Assembly: GCA_900539145.1 (NCBI GenBank)
Contig: UQAX01000034.1
Location: 1-30,490, forward strand
DNA length: 30,490 bases
Direction: 5' to 3'
Source: an uncultured Blautia sp.
GTDB taxonomy: Bacteria > Bacillota > Clostridia > Lachnospirales > Lachnospiraceae
Part shown: one piece after another, positions 21,707 through 29,700 of the stretch
Layout: every line of letters begins with the position of its first letter
How positions within the stretch are numbered: position 1 is the stretch's first letter
Position numbers and translations under genes: made by a program
Notes under the pieces: model-generated
What the model saw: only the letters and a program-made list of their open reading frames with translations
Told to the model about the DNA's origin: nothing
The model's database searches: none

Positions 21707-22729
21707 CTATCTGTCCATTTCCAGTTGAAGTCCTGTGCTTTGATGATTTTTTATAATACGTTCAATTTCATCTAATCCGCTGGAAGGCAAGTCCCCCGGA
21801 ATGGTATTTTTCACCGCACTGGTAGCATTACCGTATTCCAAAGCCTTCTGACAGTTAAAATTATGCTTTAACAGCCCGTACAAAGCCCCTGAAATATAAG
21901 CATCTCCGCTTCCAATTCTATCTACGACCTCAATGTTTTTGTAAGGCTCTTCCTCATAAAACTTATCTTCTTTGGCATTATAAAATACAGAGCCGAAAGA
22001 ATGTACCTTCGGGCTATGTACCACCCTCTGTGTAGAGGCAACAAAAGAAATGGGATATTCCTCTGTAAAGCTTTTCATAATTTCATAGACGTTTCCCTGT
22101 TTTAAGAAAGTCAGTTTTGCTGTTTCTTCCGAGCAGAAGAAAATATCCACATACGGCAAAATTGTTTCGATACATTCCCTTGCCTCATCTCCTGTCCAGA
22201 GATTGCCTCGAAAATTCACATCAAAGGAAATAATTGTCCCATTTTCTTTAAACCGCTTTATCATTTCTATGGCATTTTTACGGGTATTTTCTGACAATGC
22301 CAGTGTAATTCCTGTGGTATGGAAGCATCTTGTTGAGCCGTACATTTCCTCCGGAAAATCATCTGCGGAAAACTTGCAAAAGGACGCATGCTTTCTATCA
22401 TAAACCACGCTGGGTTTTCTGGGATATGCACCGTTTTCGTAGTAATAAATTCCAAGTCTTGCATCTGTATCCTTGTCATAAATCAGGTAATCATCGCTGA
22501 CACCGCAAAAACGCACACGGTTTTTTGCATAAGTTCCCAAGGCATTATCCGGCAGCATGGAAATCATACCTGTGCGAAGTCCCAGCAAAGATACGCCGGA
22601 AACCACATTTAATTCTGCACCGCCCACCTGTTTTTGAAAGGTATCGCCTCTTACAATCCTCTCATTATCAGGAGGTGACAGACGCAGTAAAATTTCCCCA
22701 AGTGACAATAAATCAAAATCCCTTCTCAT
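21707..22729 (-). CDS. PfkB-family sugar kinase, second KDG kinase-like paralogue
   Basis: A 340-residue ribokinase/PfkB-fold kinase. The N-terminus LLSLGEILLRLSPPDNERI and GGAELNVVSGVSLLG, and the C-terminal ATP site VDRIGSGDAYISGAL with the catalytic aspartate, are intact. It resembles 2-keto-3-deoxygluconate kinases and is a diverged relative of the adjacent upstream kinase (shared DLNYR/DVNFRGNLW and GIYYYENGAYPRKP-type blocks). The open frame extends 15 codons upstream, but AAGGAG lies 7 bases before the ATG at 22729. It sits last in the eda operon after a 110-bp gap with a small GC hairpin near 22770-22790. The substrate may be KDG or a related keto-sugar acid. Confidence 0.8.
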   Translation of the reverse strand: MRRDFDLLSLGEILLRLSPPDNERIVRGDTFQKQVGGAELNVVSGVSLLGLRTGMISMLPDNALGTYAKNRVRFCGVSDDYLIYDKDTDARLGIYYYENGAYPRKPSVVYDRKHASFCKFSADDFPEEMYGSTRCFHTTGITLALSENTRKNAIEMIKRFKENGTIISFDVNFRGNLWTGDEARECIETILPYVDIFFCSEETAKLTFLKQGNVYEIMKSFTEEYPISFVASTQRVVHSPKVHSFGSVFYNAKEDKFYEEEPYKNIEVVDRIGSGDAYISGALYGLLKHNFNCQKALEYGNATSAVKNTIPGDLPSSGLDEIERIIKNHQSTGLQLEMDR

Positions 22730-22839
22730 AAACTGTCTCCTTTTTTCTTTATATAAATCAGGGACTGCAATCAAGCAGCCCCCTTCTATCTAAATGTTCC
22801 CCAATGGCAATAAGGGTTTCATTTCATTATAAAATTCGA

Positions 22840-23865
22840 TTATCTCTGCACACGGCCTGAACCGTCTCCTCCTGCAAGCTTTGTCACTTCATCCATGGAA
22901 ACCATGTTAAAGTCACCTTCAATAGAATGTTTCAGACAAGATGCCGCTACTGCAAATTCGATGGTAGACTGTGCATCATATCCGTTTAAGCAGGCACAAA
23001 TCAATCCGCCGCCAAAGGAGTCGCCACCGCCTACACGGTCAACAATGTGCATTTTGTATTTTTTGCTGAAATAGTAATCCTGTCCGTCATATAACATTGC
23101 AGACCAGTTGTTGTCGTTGGCAGATAAGGACTCTCTCAATGTAATGGCAACCTTCTGGAAACCAAAACGGTCTGCCAGCTGTTTTGCAACATCTTTATAG
23201 CCTTCATGATTTACTGTACCGGTTGTAACATCTGTGTTTGCGGCTTTAATGCCGAATACGTCTGCTGCATCTTCTTCATTTGCAATACAAACATCTACGT
23301 ATTTGCAGATTTCACCCATTACCTGACCGGCTTTTTCTTTAGACCATAATTTATTTCTGTAATTTAAGTCACAGGAAATGGTAAGACCTGCTTCTTTTGC
23401 AGCTTTACAAGCTTCCAGACAAATATTTGCAACTTCATCGTTTAATGCAGGTGTAATTCCTGTAAAGTGGAACCAGTCTGCTCCGTCAAAAATTTTCTTC
23501 CAGTCAAAATCAGAAGCCTGTGCAGTGGCAATAGAAGAACCTGCACGGTCGTAAATAACTTTGGAAGGTCTCTGAGAAGCTCCTTTTTCCAAGAAATAAA
23601 TGCCTACTCTGTCGCCGCCACGTACAATCTCAGTAGTATCCACACCGTATTTTCTTAAAGAATTGATAGCAGCCTGTCCGATTTCATGTTTTGGAAGTTT
23701 TGTAACAAATTTTGCATCAAATCCATAATTTGCAAGAGAAACTGCTACGTTTGCTTCTCCGCCGCCGTAAGTTGCTCCGAAGGTATCTGCCTGTACAAAG
23801 CGATAATATCCTTCCGGTGCCAGTCTCAACATAATTTCACCAAAAGTAATTACTTTTTTTGCCAT
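22840..23865 (-). CDS. kdgK: 2-keto-3-deoxygluconate kinase
   Basis: A 341-residue PfkB-family kinase that phosphorylates KDG to KDPG, the substrate of the aldolase coded just upstream. Motifs: TFGEIMLRLAPEG at the start, TYGGGEANVAVSLANYG for sugar binding, FHFTGITPALND, and the ATP/catalytic VDRVGGGDSFGGGLICA with aspartate as base. It lies 22 bp after eda with no promoter between, and AAGGAGAAAAAACTC precedes the ATG. Pairing with eda makes KDG kinase more likely than other sugar kinases. The enzymes that make KDG (uronate isomerases and dehydratases) are not in the window. Confidence 0.88.
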   Translation of the reverse strand: MAKKVITFGEIMLRLAPEGYYRFVQADTFGATYGGGEANVAVSLANYGFDAKFVTKLPKHEIGQAAINSLRKYGVDTTEIVRGGDRVGIYFLEKGASQRPSKVIYDRAGSSIATAQASDFDWKKIFDGADWFHFTGITPALNDEVANICLEACKAAKEAGLTISCDLNYRNKLWSKEKAGQVMGEICKYVDVCIANEEDAADVFGIKAANTDVTTGTVNHEGYKDVAKQLADRFGFQKVAITLRESLSANDNNWSAMLYDGQDYYFSKKYKMHIVDRVGGGDSFGGGLICACLNGYDAQSTIEFAVAASCLKHSIEGDFNMVSMDEVTKLAGGDGSGRVQR

Positions 23866-23887
23866 GAGTTTTTTCTCCTTTTTGTAC

Positions 23888-24529
23888 TTATTTATTTCTG
23901 ATTTCTGCTACCAGCTTCACAGCTTCTTCTGTCATTGCTTTAATTTCGTCAAATTTACCTGCTTTTACCAAATCACCTTTTACCATCCAGCTTCCGCCAC
24001 ATGCAACAATTTTATCACAGCTTAAATAGCTTTCCAGATTTTTTGCGCTGACACCGCCTGTGGGCATGAACTTCAATCCCACATAAGGAGCTGCCATTGC
24101 TTTGATTGTTGCAACACCGCCGAACTGCTCTGCCGGGAAGAATTTTACAACCTTTAATCCTCTTTTCACTGCCTGTGCTACTTCAGACGGTGTAATACAT
24201 CCCGGAAATACAGGAATTTCTTTACTTAAACAATAATCTACAATTTCCGGATCAAATCCCGGGCTTACAATAAATTTTGCTCCTGCTGCTACTGCACGGT
24301 CTACCTGTTCAATGGTAAGAACTGTACCGGCTCCCACAAACATATCAGGATATTCAGAAGTCATAATTTTAATAGACTCCTCTGCTGCATCTGTACGGAA
24401 GGTTACCTCTGCACATGGAAGTCCGCCTTCTACCAATGCTTTTGCCAAAGGCGCTGCGTCCTTTGCATCTTCTAATACAACAACGGGTACAACGCCAAGT
24501 GTTGAAATCTTTTCTGTAACTGTGCTCAT
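23888..24529 (-). CDS. eda: 2-dehydro-3-deoxyphosphogluconate (KHG/KDPG) aldolase
   Basis: A 213-residue class I aldolase splitting KDPG into pyruvate and glyceraldehyde 3-phosphate, the last step of uronate use. The TIM-barrel landmarks are CAEVTFRTDAAEESI, the active-site FVGAGTVL, KFIVSPGFDPEIVDYC, PGCITPSEV, the Schiff-base lysine in KVVKFFPAEQFGG, and FMPTGGVSAKNL. First gene of the operon with kdgK and a second kinase. A palindrome between its promoter and start, and a divergent IclR-type gene, indicate control by that regulator. GGAGGAGA lies before the ATG. Confidence 0.94.
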   Translation of the reverse strand: MSTVTEKISTLGVVPVVVLEDAKDAAPLAKALVEGGLPCAEVTFRTDAAEESIKIMTSEYPDMFVGAGTVLTIEQVDRAVAAGAKFIVSPGFDPEIVDYCLSKEIPVFPGCITPSEVAQAVKRGLKVVKFFPAEQFGGVATIKAMAAPYVGLKFMPTGGVSAKNLESYLSCDKIVACGGSWMVKGDLVKAGKFDEIKAMTEEAVKLVAEIRNK

Positions 24530-24550
24530 ATTCTCCTCCTGTTTTTATCG

Positions 24551-24565
24551 TTCCATATTATGGAA
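24551..24565. promoter_or_regulatory. Palindromic operator, probably for the IclR/KdgR-type regulator
   Basis: TTCCATATTATGGAA is a perfect 15-bp palindrome, close to the TGGAA/TTCCA half-sites known for IclR-family regulators. It sits about 30-40 bp downstream of the eda transcription start and 22 bp before the eda ATG, a position suited to blocking elongation. Confidence 0.65.
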
Positions 24566-24598
24566 TATCGTTTCGTTATGTGGTATTTTGTAATTTAA

Positions 24599-24626
24599 AT
24601 TATACTACACTTCCAAAAAAAGTCAA
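24599..24626 (-). promoter_or_regulatory. eda operon promoter
   Basis: -35 TTGACT (24621-24626), 16-bp spacer, perfect -10 TATAAT (24599-24604). The leader is about 60 nt and contains the palindrome. Confidence 0.8.
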
Positions 24627-24636
24627 GTGTTTTTCA

Positions 24637-24665
24637 TTGCCACAAGTAGCAGAAAGTGTTACAAT
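24637..24665 (+). promoter_or_regulatory. Promoter of the IclR-type regulator
   Basis: -35 TTGCCA (24637-24642), 17-bp spacer, -10 TACAAT (24660-24665). Back to back with the eda promoter. Confidence 0.7.
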
Positions 24666-24698
24666 AGCGCCAACACATAAAAAGGAGATTTGTTTTAT

Positions 24699-25457
24699 AT
24701 GGAAACGAAAAATCCAATTCAGGTGGCTGACCGCCTGTTTCTTGTTCTGGAAACCTTGGCAGAAACCGGTCCTGTTACACTTGCAGAGCTTTGCAGCCAT
24801 CTTGACTTAAATAAAAGTACGGTTCACAGACTTCTATGCTCACTCATCTACATGGGTTATGTGAAGCAGGAAGGGGAAACCGGCAAATATTCTCTTTCCT
24901 TTAAGCTGCTGGCGCTTTCCAATAAGCTGCTGGCACGTATGGATATTCTGGATACCGTCAGACCTTATTTAAAAAAGCTTTCCAGACTTACCGGAGAAAC
25001 CGTACACTTTGTTCAAAGGGAACATACCGACGCAGTTTATATTTATAAAGAAGAGTCTTATCAAAATTCCATTCGCATGGTTTCTAAGGTTGGCAGTCGT
25101 ATCCCCCTTTACTGCTCCGGTGTAGGAAAAGCCATCGCAGCAGATTTGGACGAAACACAAATCAAGGCTCTGTGGGAAAACAGCTCCATTCAAAAGCTGA
25201 CGCCTCACACTATTACTGATTATGCCCAGTTTTTAAAAAAAATTGAAGAAGTAAGAAAAAAAGGATATGCCCTCGATGATGAGGAAAACGAACTGGGAGT
25301 CCGCTGTATTGCCGTAAGCATACCGGATTATCGAAACAAGCCCAAATATGCTTTTTCTATTTCCGCCCCTGTGGGACGAATGTCAGACTCCCGTATTCAG
25401 GAATTGTCCCAGATTGCTCTGGAAATTAAAAAGGAAATTTGCAGTACCATGAAATAA
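24699..25457 (+). CDS. IclR/KdgR-family transcriptional regulator
   Basis: A 252-residue regulator with an N-terminal winged helix (ADRLFLVLETLAETG, then LAELCSHLDLNKSTVHRLL as recognition helix, about 10-47) and a C-terminal IclR effector domain (VHFVQREHTDAVYIYK, GSRIPLYCSGVGKAIAA, GYALDDEENELGVRCIAVSI). The last block holds the usual effector-contact residues. Divergent from eda-kdgK, hence most likely a KDG- or KDPG-responsive repressor of that operon. The frame extends to a TTG at 24690, but AAGGAGA fits only the ATG at 24699. It converges with the permease gene at 25460, the two stops being only 2 bp apart with no visible terminator. Confidence 0.88.
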   Translation: METKNPIQVADRLFLVLETLAETGPVTLAELCSHLDLNKSTVHRLLCSLIYMGYVKQEGETGKYSLSFKLLALSNKLLARMDILDTVRPYLKKLSRLTGETVHFVQREHTDAVYIYKEESYQNSIRMVSKVGSRIPLYCSGVGKAIAADLDETQIKALWENSSIQKLTPHTITDYAQFLKKIEEVRKKGYALDDEENELGVRCIAVSIPDYRNKPKYAFSISAPVGRMSDSRIQELSQIALEIKKEICSTMK

Positions 25458-25459
25458 TT

Positions 25460-26191
25460 TTAATGTCTGCGATTTAATTTTTGAAGAAGGACAAGAGCAA
25501 GTATGCCGCACAACAGTAAAACCAGAAAACTGCAAATTTTTTCCTGTGCAGCAGTCTCATAATAACCGGAAATACCAAAGATTGCTGTAATAGGATAAAA
25601 AGTTCTTAAAGTATTTGACATACTCATAAACAATCCTGCAAAGGAATAAATTTCTGCTGCTGCCAGAGCAAACCAATAGTTCTTTTTCAAATAAGGCACA
25701 ACGGCAATTATCGGTGAAACAGCGAAAAAGACGCCTATTCCTTCCAGCAGGTACATTTTCAGAAAATCAAAGAACATTTTTATAGATAATTCCGAAGCAT
25801 GCAAAACCATTTCTGTTGAAAAAGTAAGTAAAAAAAGCAAGACATAAGCCAAAATGCTAAAAAGAAAGAGAATTATCATTTTCGCTGCTGTTAATTTTCT
25901 TTCATTTACAGGAATGAGACGCAGATTTTTTATGGTATCATCCTGCTCCTCACGGCAAATCATGTAGCTTCCCAAAAGTGCAATTACCGCAGGAAGCACA
26001 AGAACGGTCTCCCATACCTGCGTCATTGTCATATACCAGCCTACACTGCTGACTGTCATTTGTTCCGGAGATGCTGTTGTCGTTCCTGCAAAAAAGACAA
26101 AAACAGCTGTAAAAACGATTGCAAAAACTGTAAATAAAATAATGTTGGAACGGCGGAGTTTCTGAAATTCCGCCCATAATAAGATTTTCAT
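25460..26191 (-). CDS. ABC transporter permease, lantibiotic-immunity/bacitracin type (second permease)
   Basis: A 243-residue integral membrane protein with about six helices (for example IILFTVFAIVFTAVFVFFAG, VLVLPAVIALLGSYMI, IILFLFSILAYVLLFLL, and a final CSFLVLLLCGILALVLL). The short start KILLWAEFQKLRRSN and overall length match the LanE/LanG or BcrB-like ABC-2 permeases that pair with a BcrA-type ATPase and expel cell-envelope-active peptides. Last gene of the transporter operon, 9 bp after the other permease. The ribosome binding site (AGGG) is weak. Confidence 0.8.
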   Translation of the reverse strand: MKILLWAEFQKLRRSNIILFTVFAIVFTAVFVFFAGTTTASPEQMTVSSVGWYMTMTQVWETVLVLPAVIALLGSYMICREEQDDTIKNLRLIPVNERKLTAAKMIILFLFSILAYVLLFLLTFSTEMVLHASELSIKMFFDFLKMYLLEGIGVFFAVSPIIAVVPYLKKNYWFALAAAEIYSFAGLFMSMSNTLRTFYPITAIFGISGYYETAAQEKICSFLVLLLCGILALVLLQKLNRRH

Positions 26192-26200
26192 TTCTTTTCC

Positions 26201-26935
26201 CTACTTTCTTTTACCCAATGTAGCGACAGCCAATGCCACAGAAGCAATTCCCCATACACACATACTGAAAAATGCAAGAGGAAGATTTTGTTCTAAAAGT
26301 GCAACCCCCGGAATTACTCCGCCTCTGGAGATAATTATGGAAATACAGGAAAGCGGATGCAAATAAGAATTTACAGGCGTTATAAAAAATCCGGCAAAAA
26401 TGTAAATGAGCGTTATGCACATAGGAAAAATATATCCTTTTTGAGAAACTGTCACTGCGAAAACAGGCAACATCGCAAAAGCAGTCAATCCTGCAATCTC
26501 CAAACATCTTTCCACCAAAAAAGCAATACTCCTCCAATCAAAAGCCACATAATTGGGAATTACACTGAATAATATGGAAGCCGCTGCATTAATCATCATA
26601 AAACAGAGAGAATAAAGAAATACCATAAAAAATTTGCCAAAAAAATATCCTGTTTTACTCACCGGTACAATCCAAAGCTGTTTTAACATATCATACCGGT
26701 TTTCATCATGCAGCAGCATAATACTCAAAAGCCCTAAAATAAATGGCAGCATAAAAAACAATGTAAAACCGAAAGCAGACCATTTATAAAAAAGTACAGG
26801 CTCTATATTTTTCTTTCCTAAATAACCAAAATATAAAAAAGCAAAAAACGGCATAACAAGAGCAGCCAGAAGCATCAACCACATTACTTTTTTGCGGCGC
26901 AGCTTACAAAATTCAACTTCCACCAATCTAAGCAA
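26201..26935 (-). CDS. ABC transporter permease, lantibiotic-immunity/bacitracin type (first permease)
   Basis: A 244-residue membrane protein with about six helices (VMWLMLLAALVMPFFAFLYF, AFGFTLFFMLPFILGLLSIM, FFMVFLYSLCFMMINAA, and three more). It has the same build as the following permease: a cytoplasmic start with FCKLRRKK before helix 1. The open frame runs 30 codons further into the ATPase gene, which is unlikely. GGAGGTGAGGGGA places the start at TTG 26935, 8 bases after GGAGG and overlapping the ATPase stop by 8 bp; a TTG three codons later is the alternative. The two permeases should form a heterodimer with the ATPase. Confidence 0.8.
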   Translation of the reverse strand: MLRLVEVEFCKLRRKKVMWLMLLAALVMPFFAFLYFGYLGKKNIEPVLFYKWSAFGFTLFFMLPFILGLLSIMLLHDENRYDMLKQLWIVPVSKTGYFFGKFFMVFLYSLCFMMINAAASILFSVIPNYVAFDWRSIAFLVERCLEIAGLTAFAMLPVFAVTVSQKGYIFPMCITLIYIFAGFFITPVNSYLHPLSCISIIISRGGVIPGVALLEQNLPLAFFSMCVWGIASVALAVATLGKRK

Positions 26936-27851
26936 TCCCCTCACCTCCCGTAAGCTTCTTGAAATAATCTTCCAAGGTATCATTACAAATTCCGGAGGAA
27001 AGCACTGCAATAGCTTCCATAACAAGAGCCTTATTTAGCTCTCCCATATTTAATTCCGTATCATAAATACGTATGGTCTGCTCATCCTGAACAGAGTAAT
27101 CCTTTACCTGAAATCTGCGTTCTAAAACCAGAATGGTTTTTGGAATGTCGGAAACCTGTAATAAAATATATTTCCTGTTTTTCTTTTCCATCTCCTCCAT
27201 GCTGCTTTCTTCTAAAAGAACACCTTTGTCAATAATTCCGATGTCATCTGCAAGAAGTGCGATTTCCGAAAGGATATGACTGGAAATTAAAATGGTCTTT
27301 CCCTTCTCTGTACTTAGCTTTTTTATAAATTCCCGCATTTTTGCAATGCCAATAGGGTCTAAGCCATTAGTGGGCTCATCTAATATCAATACCTCCGGTT
27401 CATGCAAAATTGCATTGGCAATTCCTAAACGTTGCTTCATACCCAGAGAATACTTTGAAAAAATTTTTTTATCTCTATACGGAAGTCCTACGACTTCCAA
27501 CGCTTTCTTTACGGCGTCAGGGGCAGACGTACCACGAAGCTTTGCAAAAATTTCAAGGTTTTCTGTTCCTGTCAGATTTGGATAAAAACCGGGAGCTTCT
27601 ATCATCGCACCAATACGAGGATATATCCTTTTTTCATTGCCTTTTATGTTTTTTCCGAATACCTCTGCGCTACCAGAGGTCATAGATGTTAATCCTAAAA
27701 TCATTTTCATAATCGTTGTCTTTCCTGCACCGTTGCGTCCCAGCAAGCCATAGATATGTCCTTTTTCCACATGAAGATTGATGTCATGTACTGCTGTTTG
27801 ATTTCCGTATTTTTTCGTCAAGTGTTTTGTTTCAATTATCCAATCTCTCAT
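26928..27851 (-). CDS. ABC transporter ATP-binding protein, BcrA/LanF type
   Basis: A 307-residue ATPase subunit. Walker A LLGRNGAGKTTIMKM (about 40), Q-loop region GAMIEAPGFYPNLTG, signature YSLGMKQRLGIA, Walker B VLILDEPTNGLDP, and switch histidine in ILISSHILSE. The C-terminal extension of about 90 residues is typical of BcrA-like antimicrobial peptide transporters. The open frame continues 126 bases upstream across the regulatory repeats into the kinase gene, but AAGGAGG lies 9 bases before ATG 27851. With the two permeases it forms a LanFEG-like export or immunity system. No lantibiotic biosynthesis gene is present, so defence against foreign peptides is more likely than self-immunity. 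Confidence 0.88.
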   Translation of the reverse strand: MRDWIIETKHLTKKYGNQTAVHDINLHVEKGHIYGLLGRNGAGKTTIMKMILGLTSMTSGSAEVFGKNIKGNEKRIYPRIGAMIEAPGFYPNLTGTENLEIFAKLRGTSAPDAVKKALEVVGLPYRDKKIFSKYSLGMKQRLGIANAILHEPEVLILDEPTNGLDPIGIAKMREFIKKLSTEKGKTILISSHILSEIALLADDIGIIDKGVLLEESSMEEMEKKNRKYILLQVSDIPKTILVLERRFQVKDYSVQDEQTIRIYDTELNMGELNKALVMEAIAVLSSGICNDTLEDYFKKLTGGEGIA

Positions 27852-27876
27852 ATCAAATATCCTCCTTACACTTCCC

Positions 27877-27929
27877 ATCATAAACCTTAAACCTTGCCAA
27901 AACCTTGCGGTAACCTTGTTTTTACCTTG
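27877..27929 (-). promoter_or_regulatory. Phased direct repeats and promoter of the ABC transporter genes
   Basis: On the minus strand CAAGGT occurs four times at exactly 11-bp steps (27924-27929, 27913-27918, 27902-27907, 27891-27896), with a weaker TAAGGT at 27884-27889. A -10-like TATGAT follows at 27877-27882, with no good -35, 10 bp before the Shine-Dalgarno region of the ATPase gene. Repeats on one helix face at 11 bp are the usual site form for OmpR/PhoB-type regulators, such as the one coded two genes upstream. The first repeat overlaps the kinase stop codon. Confidence 0.7.
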
Positions 27930-28848
27930 TAATCTTATTTTTAGGAAGTGATATGATAAATTTCGTTCCTTTATCAAGGATACTTTCCGCTGTAATTATT
28001 CCTTTATGTGCGCTTACCAGCTCCTTGGTTATCGCAAGCCCCAAACCGTTCCCCTTGCCGGAGCGGGCATTGTCACATTGATATAATCTTTCAAAAATAT
28101 GAGGAAGCTGCTCTGCTGAAATCCCTTTTCCATTATCCTCCAAAATGATTTTCATTTCCTGCTCATTTTCCAAAATCTGAAATTTTATTTTATTCCCCTG
28201 ACTATGAGTAATGATGTTTTGCAAAAGATTATTGATAATACGATTATAGGCATTTATATCAACAGAAATTAAATATTCCTGCTCCGGTATTGTAATCTCA
28301 TACTGAAAAGCTCTGCTTTCCAAAATAGGTATCCAATCCGCCATAAGATTTCGTGATACTTCGTTTATATCTAGGACTTCAAAATAAAAGAGCTGCTCTC
28401 CTGCATCTAATTTTACCCATTCAAATAAATGCTCCACAAAACACTTCAAATGCTGTGCTTTTTCAAATGCCACATGGATATACTCCTCTTTTTCTTCTCC
28501 GCTGACTATTCTGTTTTCCACCGCTTCTAAGTATCCCACCAGCGAAACAAGGGGCGTTTTCACATCATGAGAAAGACCTGTCATCAGCCTTTTATATGCC
28601 TGTTCTGATTGTTTCTGACGAATAAGCTGTTCCTGACTATTCTTGGCAATTTCGTTAATGTTATAGCAGATTTCCTTTGTTCTGTCATTATCCTGAGCCA
28701 AAACACGCCTGTTCAGGTTTCCTGCCTTAATATCTTCCAAAACCTCCTTGATAAGAGATATCTGTTGGTAAATATGACACAGCTTAAACAAAAGGTATAG
28801 GATAATACCTCCCAAAAGGATAAGACTAAGAAAAAAATAAATACTCAT
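27922..28848 (-). CDS. Sensor histidine kinase with minimal extracellular part
   Basis: A 308-residue kinase. A single helix (residues 4-22) with practically no outside loop is followed by a HAMP-like linker (23-75), the dimerisation domain with H94 in GLSHDVKTPLVSLVGY, and the ATPase domain: N-box NRIINNLLQNIITHS, G1 DNGKGISAEQLPHIFERLYQ, G2 GKGNGLGLAITKELVS. Because it lacks a sensing domain, the signal probably comes through the membrane or from the ABC transporter, as known for BceS-like and LanK-like partners. Its Shine-Dalgarno AAGGAGG overlaps the response regulator's last codons, 10 bases before the ATG. Confidence 0.88.
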   Translation of the reverse strand: MSIYFFLSLILLGGIILYLLFKLCHIYQQISLIKEVLEDIKAGNLNRRVLAQDNDRTKEICYNINEIAKNSQEQLIRQKQSEQAYKRLMTGLSHDVKTPLVSLVGYLEAVENRIVSGEEKEEYIHVAFEKAQHLKCFVEHLFEWVKLDAGEQLFYFEVLDINEVSRNLMADWIPILESRAFQYEITIPEQEYLISVDINAYNRIINNLLQNIITHSQGNKIKFQILENEQEMKIILEDNGKGISAEQLPHIFERLYQCDNARSGKGNGLGLAITKELVSAHKGIITAESILDKGTKFIISLPKNKITR

Positions 28849-28853
28849 TGGTA

Positions 28854-29561
28854 CTAAGCCTCCTTATTAAAACGATATCCCACTCCCCGCACAGTCAAAA
28901 TGTAAAAAGGCTGCTCCGGATTTGGCTCGATTTTTTTCCTTAATTTGCTGATAAAAGACATAATATTACTGTCATCAAAGGCGTATTCATCTTCCCAAAC
29001 CTGTGTATAAATCTGCTTTTTCGTAAAAATACGTCCTTTATTAGACGCCAAAAACACAAGTAAATCAAATTCTTTACCTGTAAGCTCCACCAAAACGCCA
29101 CGAACCGTTACACTGCGGTTTGCCCTGTCAACGGTCATATCCTTTAGGCAAATACAATCGGTTTCTTCTGAAAAAGCCGGATTTAACGTAGTATAACGGC
29201 GAATAAGCGAATGTACCCTTGCAGTCAGCTCGTTGATGCTAAAAGGCTTCGTCAGATAATCATCTGCGCCCAGCCGCAATCCCAAAACCTTATCCTCCTC
29301 ATTGCTTTTTGCCGTCAGCATCAGTACAGGAATGTTACTGACTTCTCTGACTTTCTTTAGCACCTGAAAGCCGTCCATATAAGGCATCATTATATCTAAA
29401 ATAATAAGCGAAAAAACGTTGTTTTTCTGGTTTTTCTTTATGATTTGCAATCCTTCTATACCGCTGTATGCTGTTACAGCAGATAGATTTTCCTGTTCTA
29501 TACATTTTTTCATTAAAGCACATAATTCTTTGTCATCATCTATAATTAAAACTTGTTTCAT
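28854..29561 (-). CDS. OmpR/PhoB-family response regulator
   Basis: A 235-residue two-domain regulator. The receiver has acidic residues at 8-10 (IIDDD), the phosphorylated D56 in LIILDIMMP, T/K switch residues in MLTAKS and LTKPFS. The C-terminal winged helix (about 130-235) has LTGKEFDLLVFLASNKGRIF, DDSNIMSFISKLRKKIE and TVRGVGYRFN. GAGAGG favours ATG 29561 over the frame's first codon 7 residues earlier. It is the first gene of the kinase-transporter group and probably binds the 11-bp repeats at 27.9 kb. It lacks those repeats at its own promoter, so it is likely expressed constitutively at low level. Confidence 0.92.
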   Translation of the reverse strand: MKQVLIIDDDKELCALMKKCIEQENLSAVTAYSGIEGLQIIKKNQKNNVFSLIILDIMMPYMDGFQVLKKVREVSNIPVLMLTAKSNEEDKVLGLRLGADDYLTKPFSINELTARVHSLIRRYTTLNPAFSEETDCICLKDMTVDRANRSVTVRGVLVELTGKEFDLLVFLASNKGRIFTKKQIYTQVWEDEYAFDDSNIMSFISKLRKKIEPNPEQPFYILTVRGVGYRFNKEA

Positions 29562-29600
29562 GCTGCTTCCTCTCTTTTCCATCTGAACTTTGCTTCCTTT

Positions 29601-29629
29601 ATTATAATTTGTTTTTGCTTATGGCGCAA
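29601..29629 (-). promoter_or_regulatory. Promoter of the response regulator-kinase genes
   Basis: -35 TTGCGC (29624-29629), 17-bp spacer, perfect -10 TATAAT (29601-29606). Confidence 0.7.
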
Positions 29630-29648
29630 TTTCCTCAAAAAGAAAAAA

Positions 29649-29688
29649 GAGTTTTCATACAAAACAAATCTGCTTTATATGAAAACTC
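29649..29688 (-). terminator. Terminator of the membrane protein gene
   Basis: Perfect 11-bp stem GAGTTTTCATA/TATGAAAACTC, with TTTTTTCTTTTT following on the minus strand. It separates the last gene from the two-component system. Confidence 0.85.
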
Positions 29689-29700
29689 CGATTTAATTTC

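Noticed and set aside
25460..29561. Search for a lantibiotic precursor or modification gene near the LanFEG-like transporter
   Set aside because: No short leader-core peptide or modification enzyme is seen in the flanking regions; the module looks like a stand-alone immunity or detoxification system.
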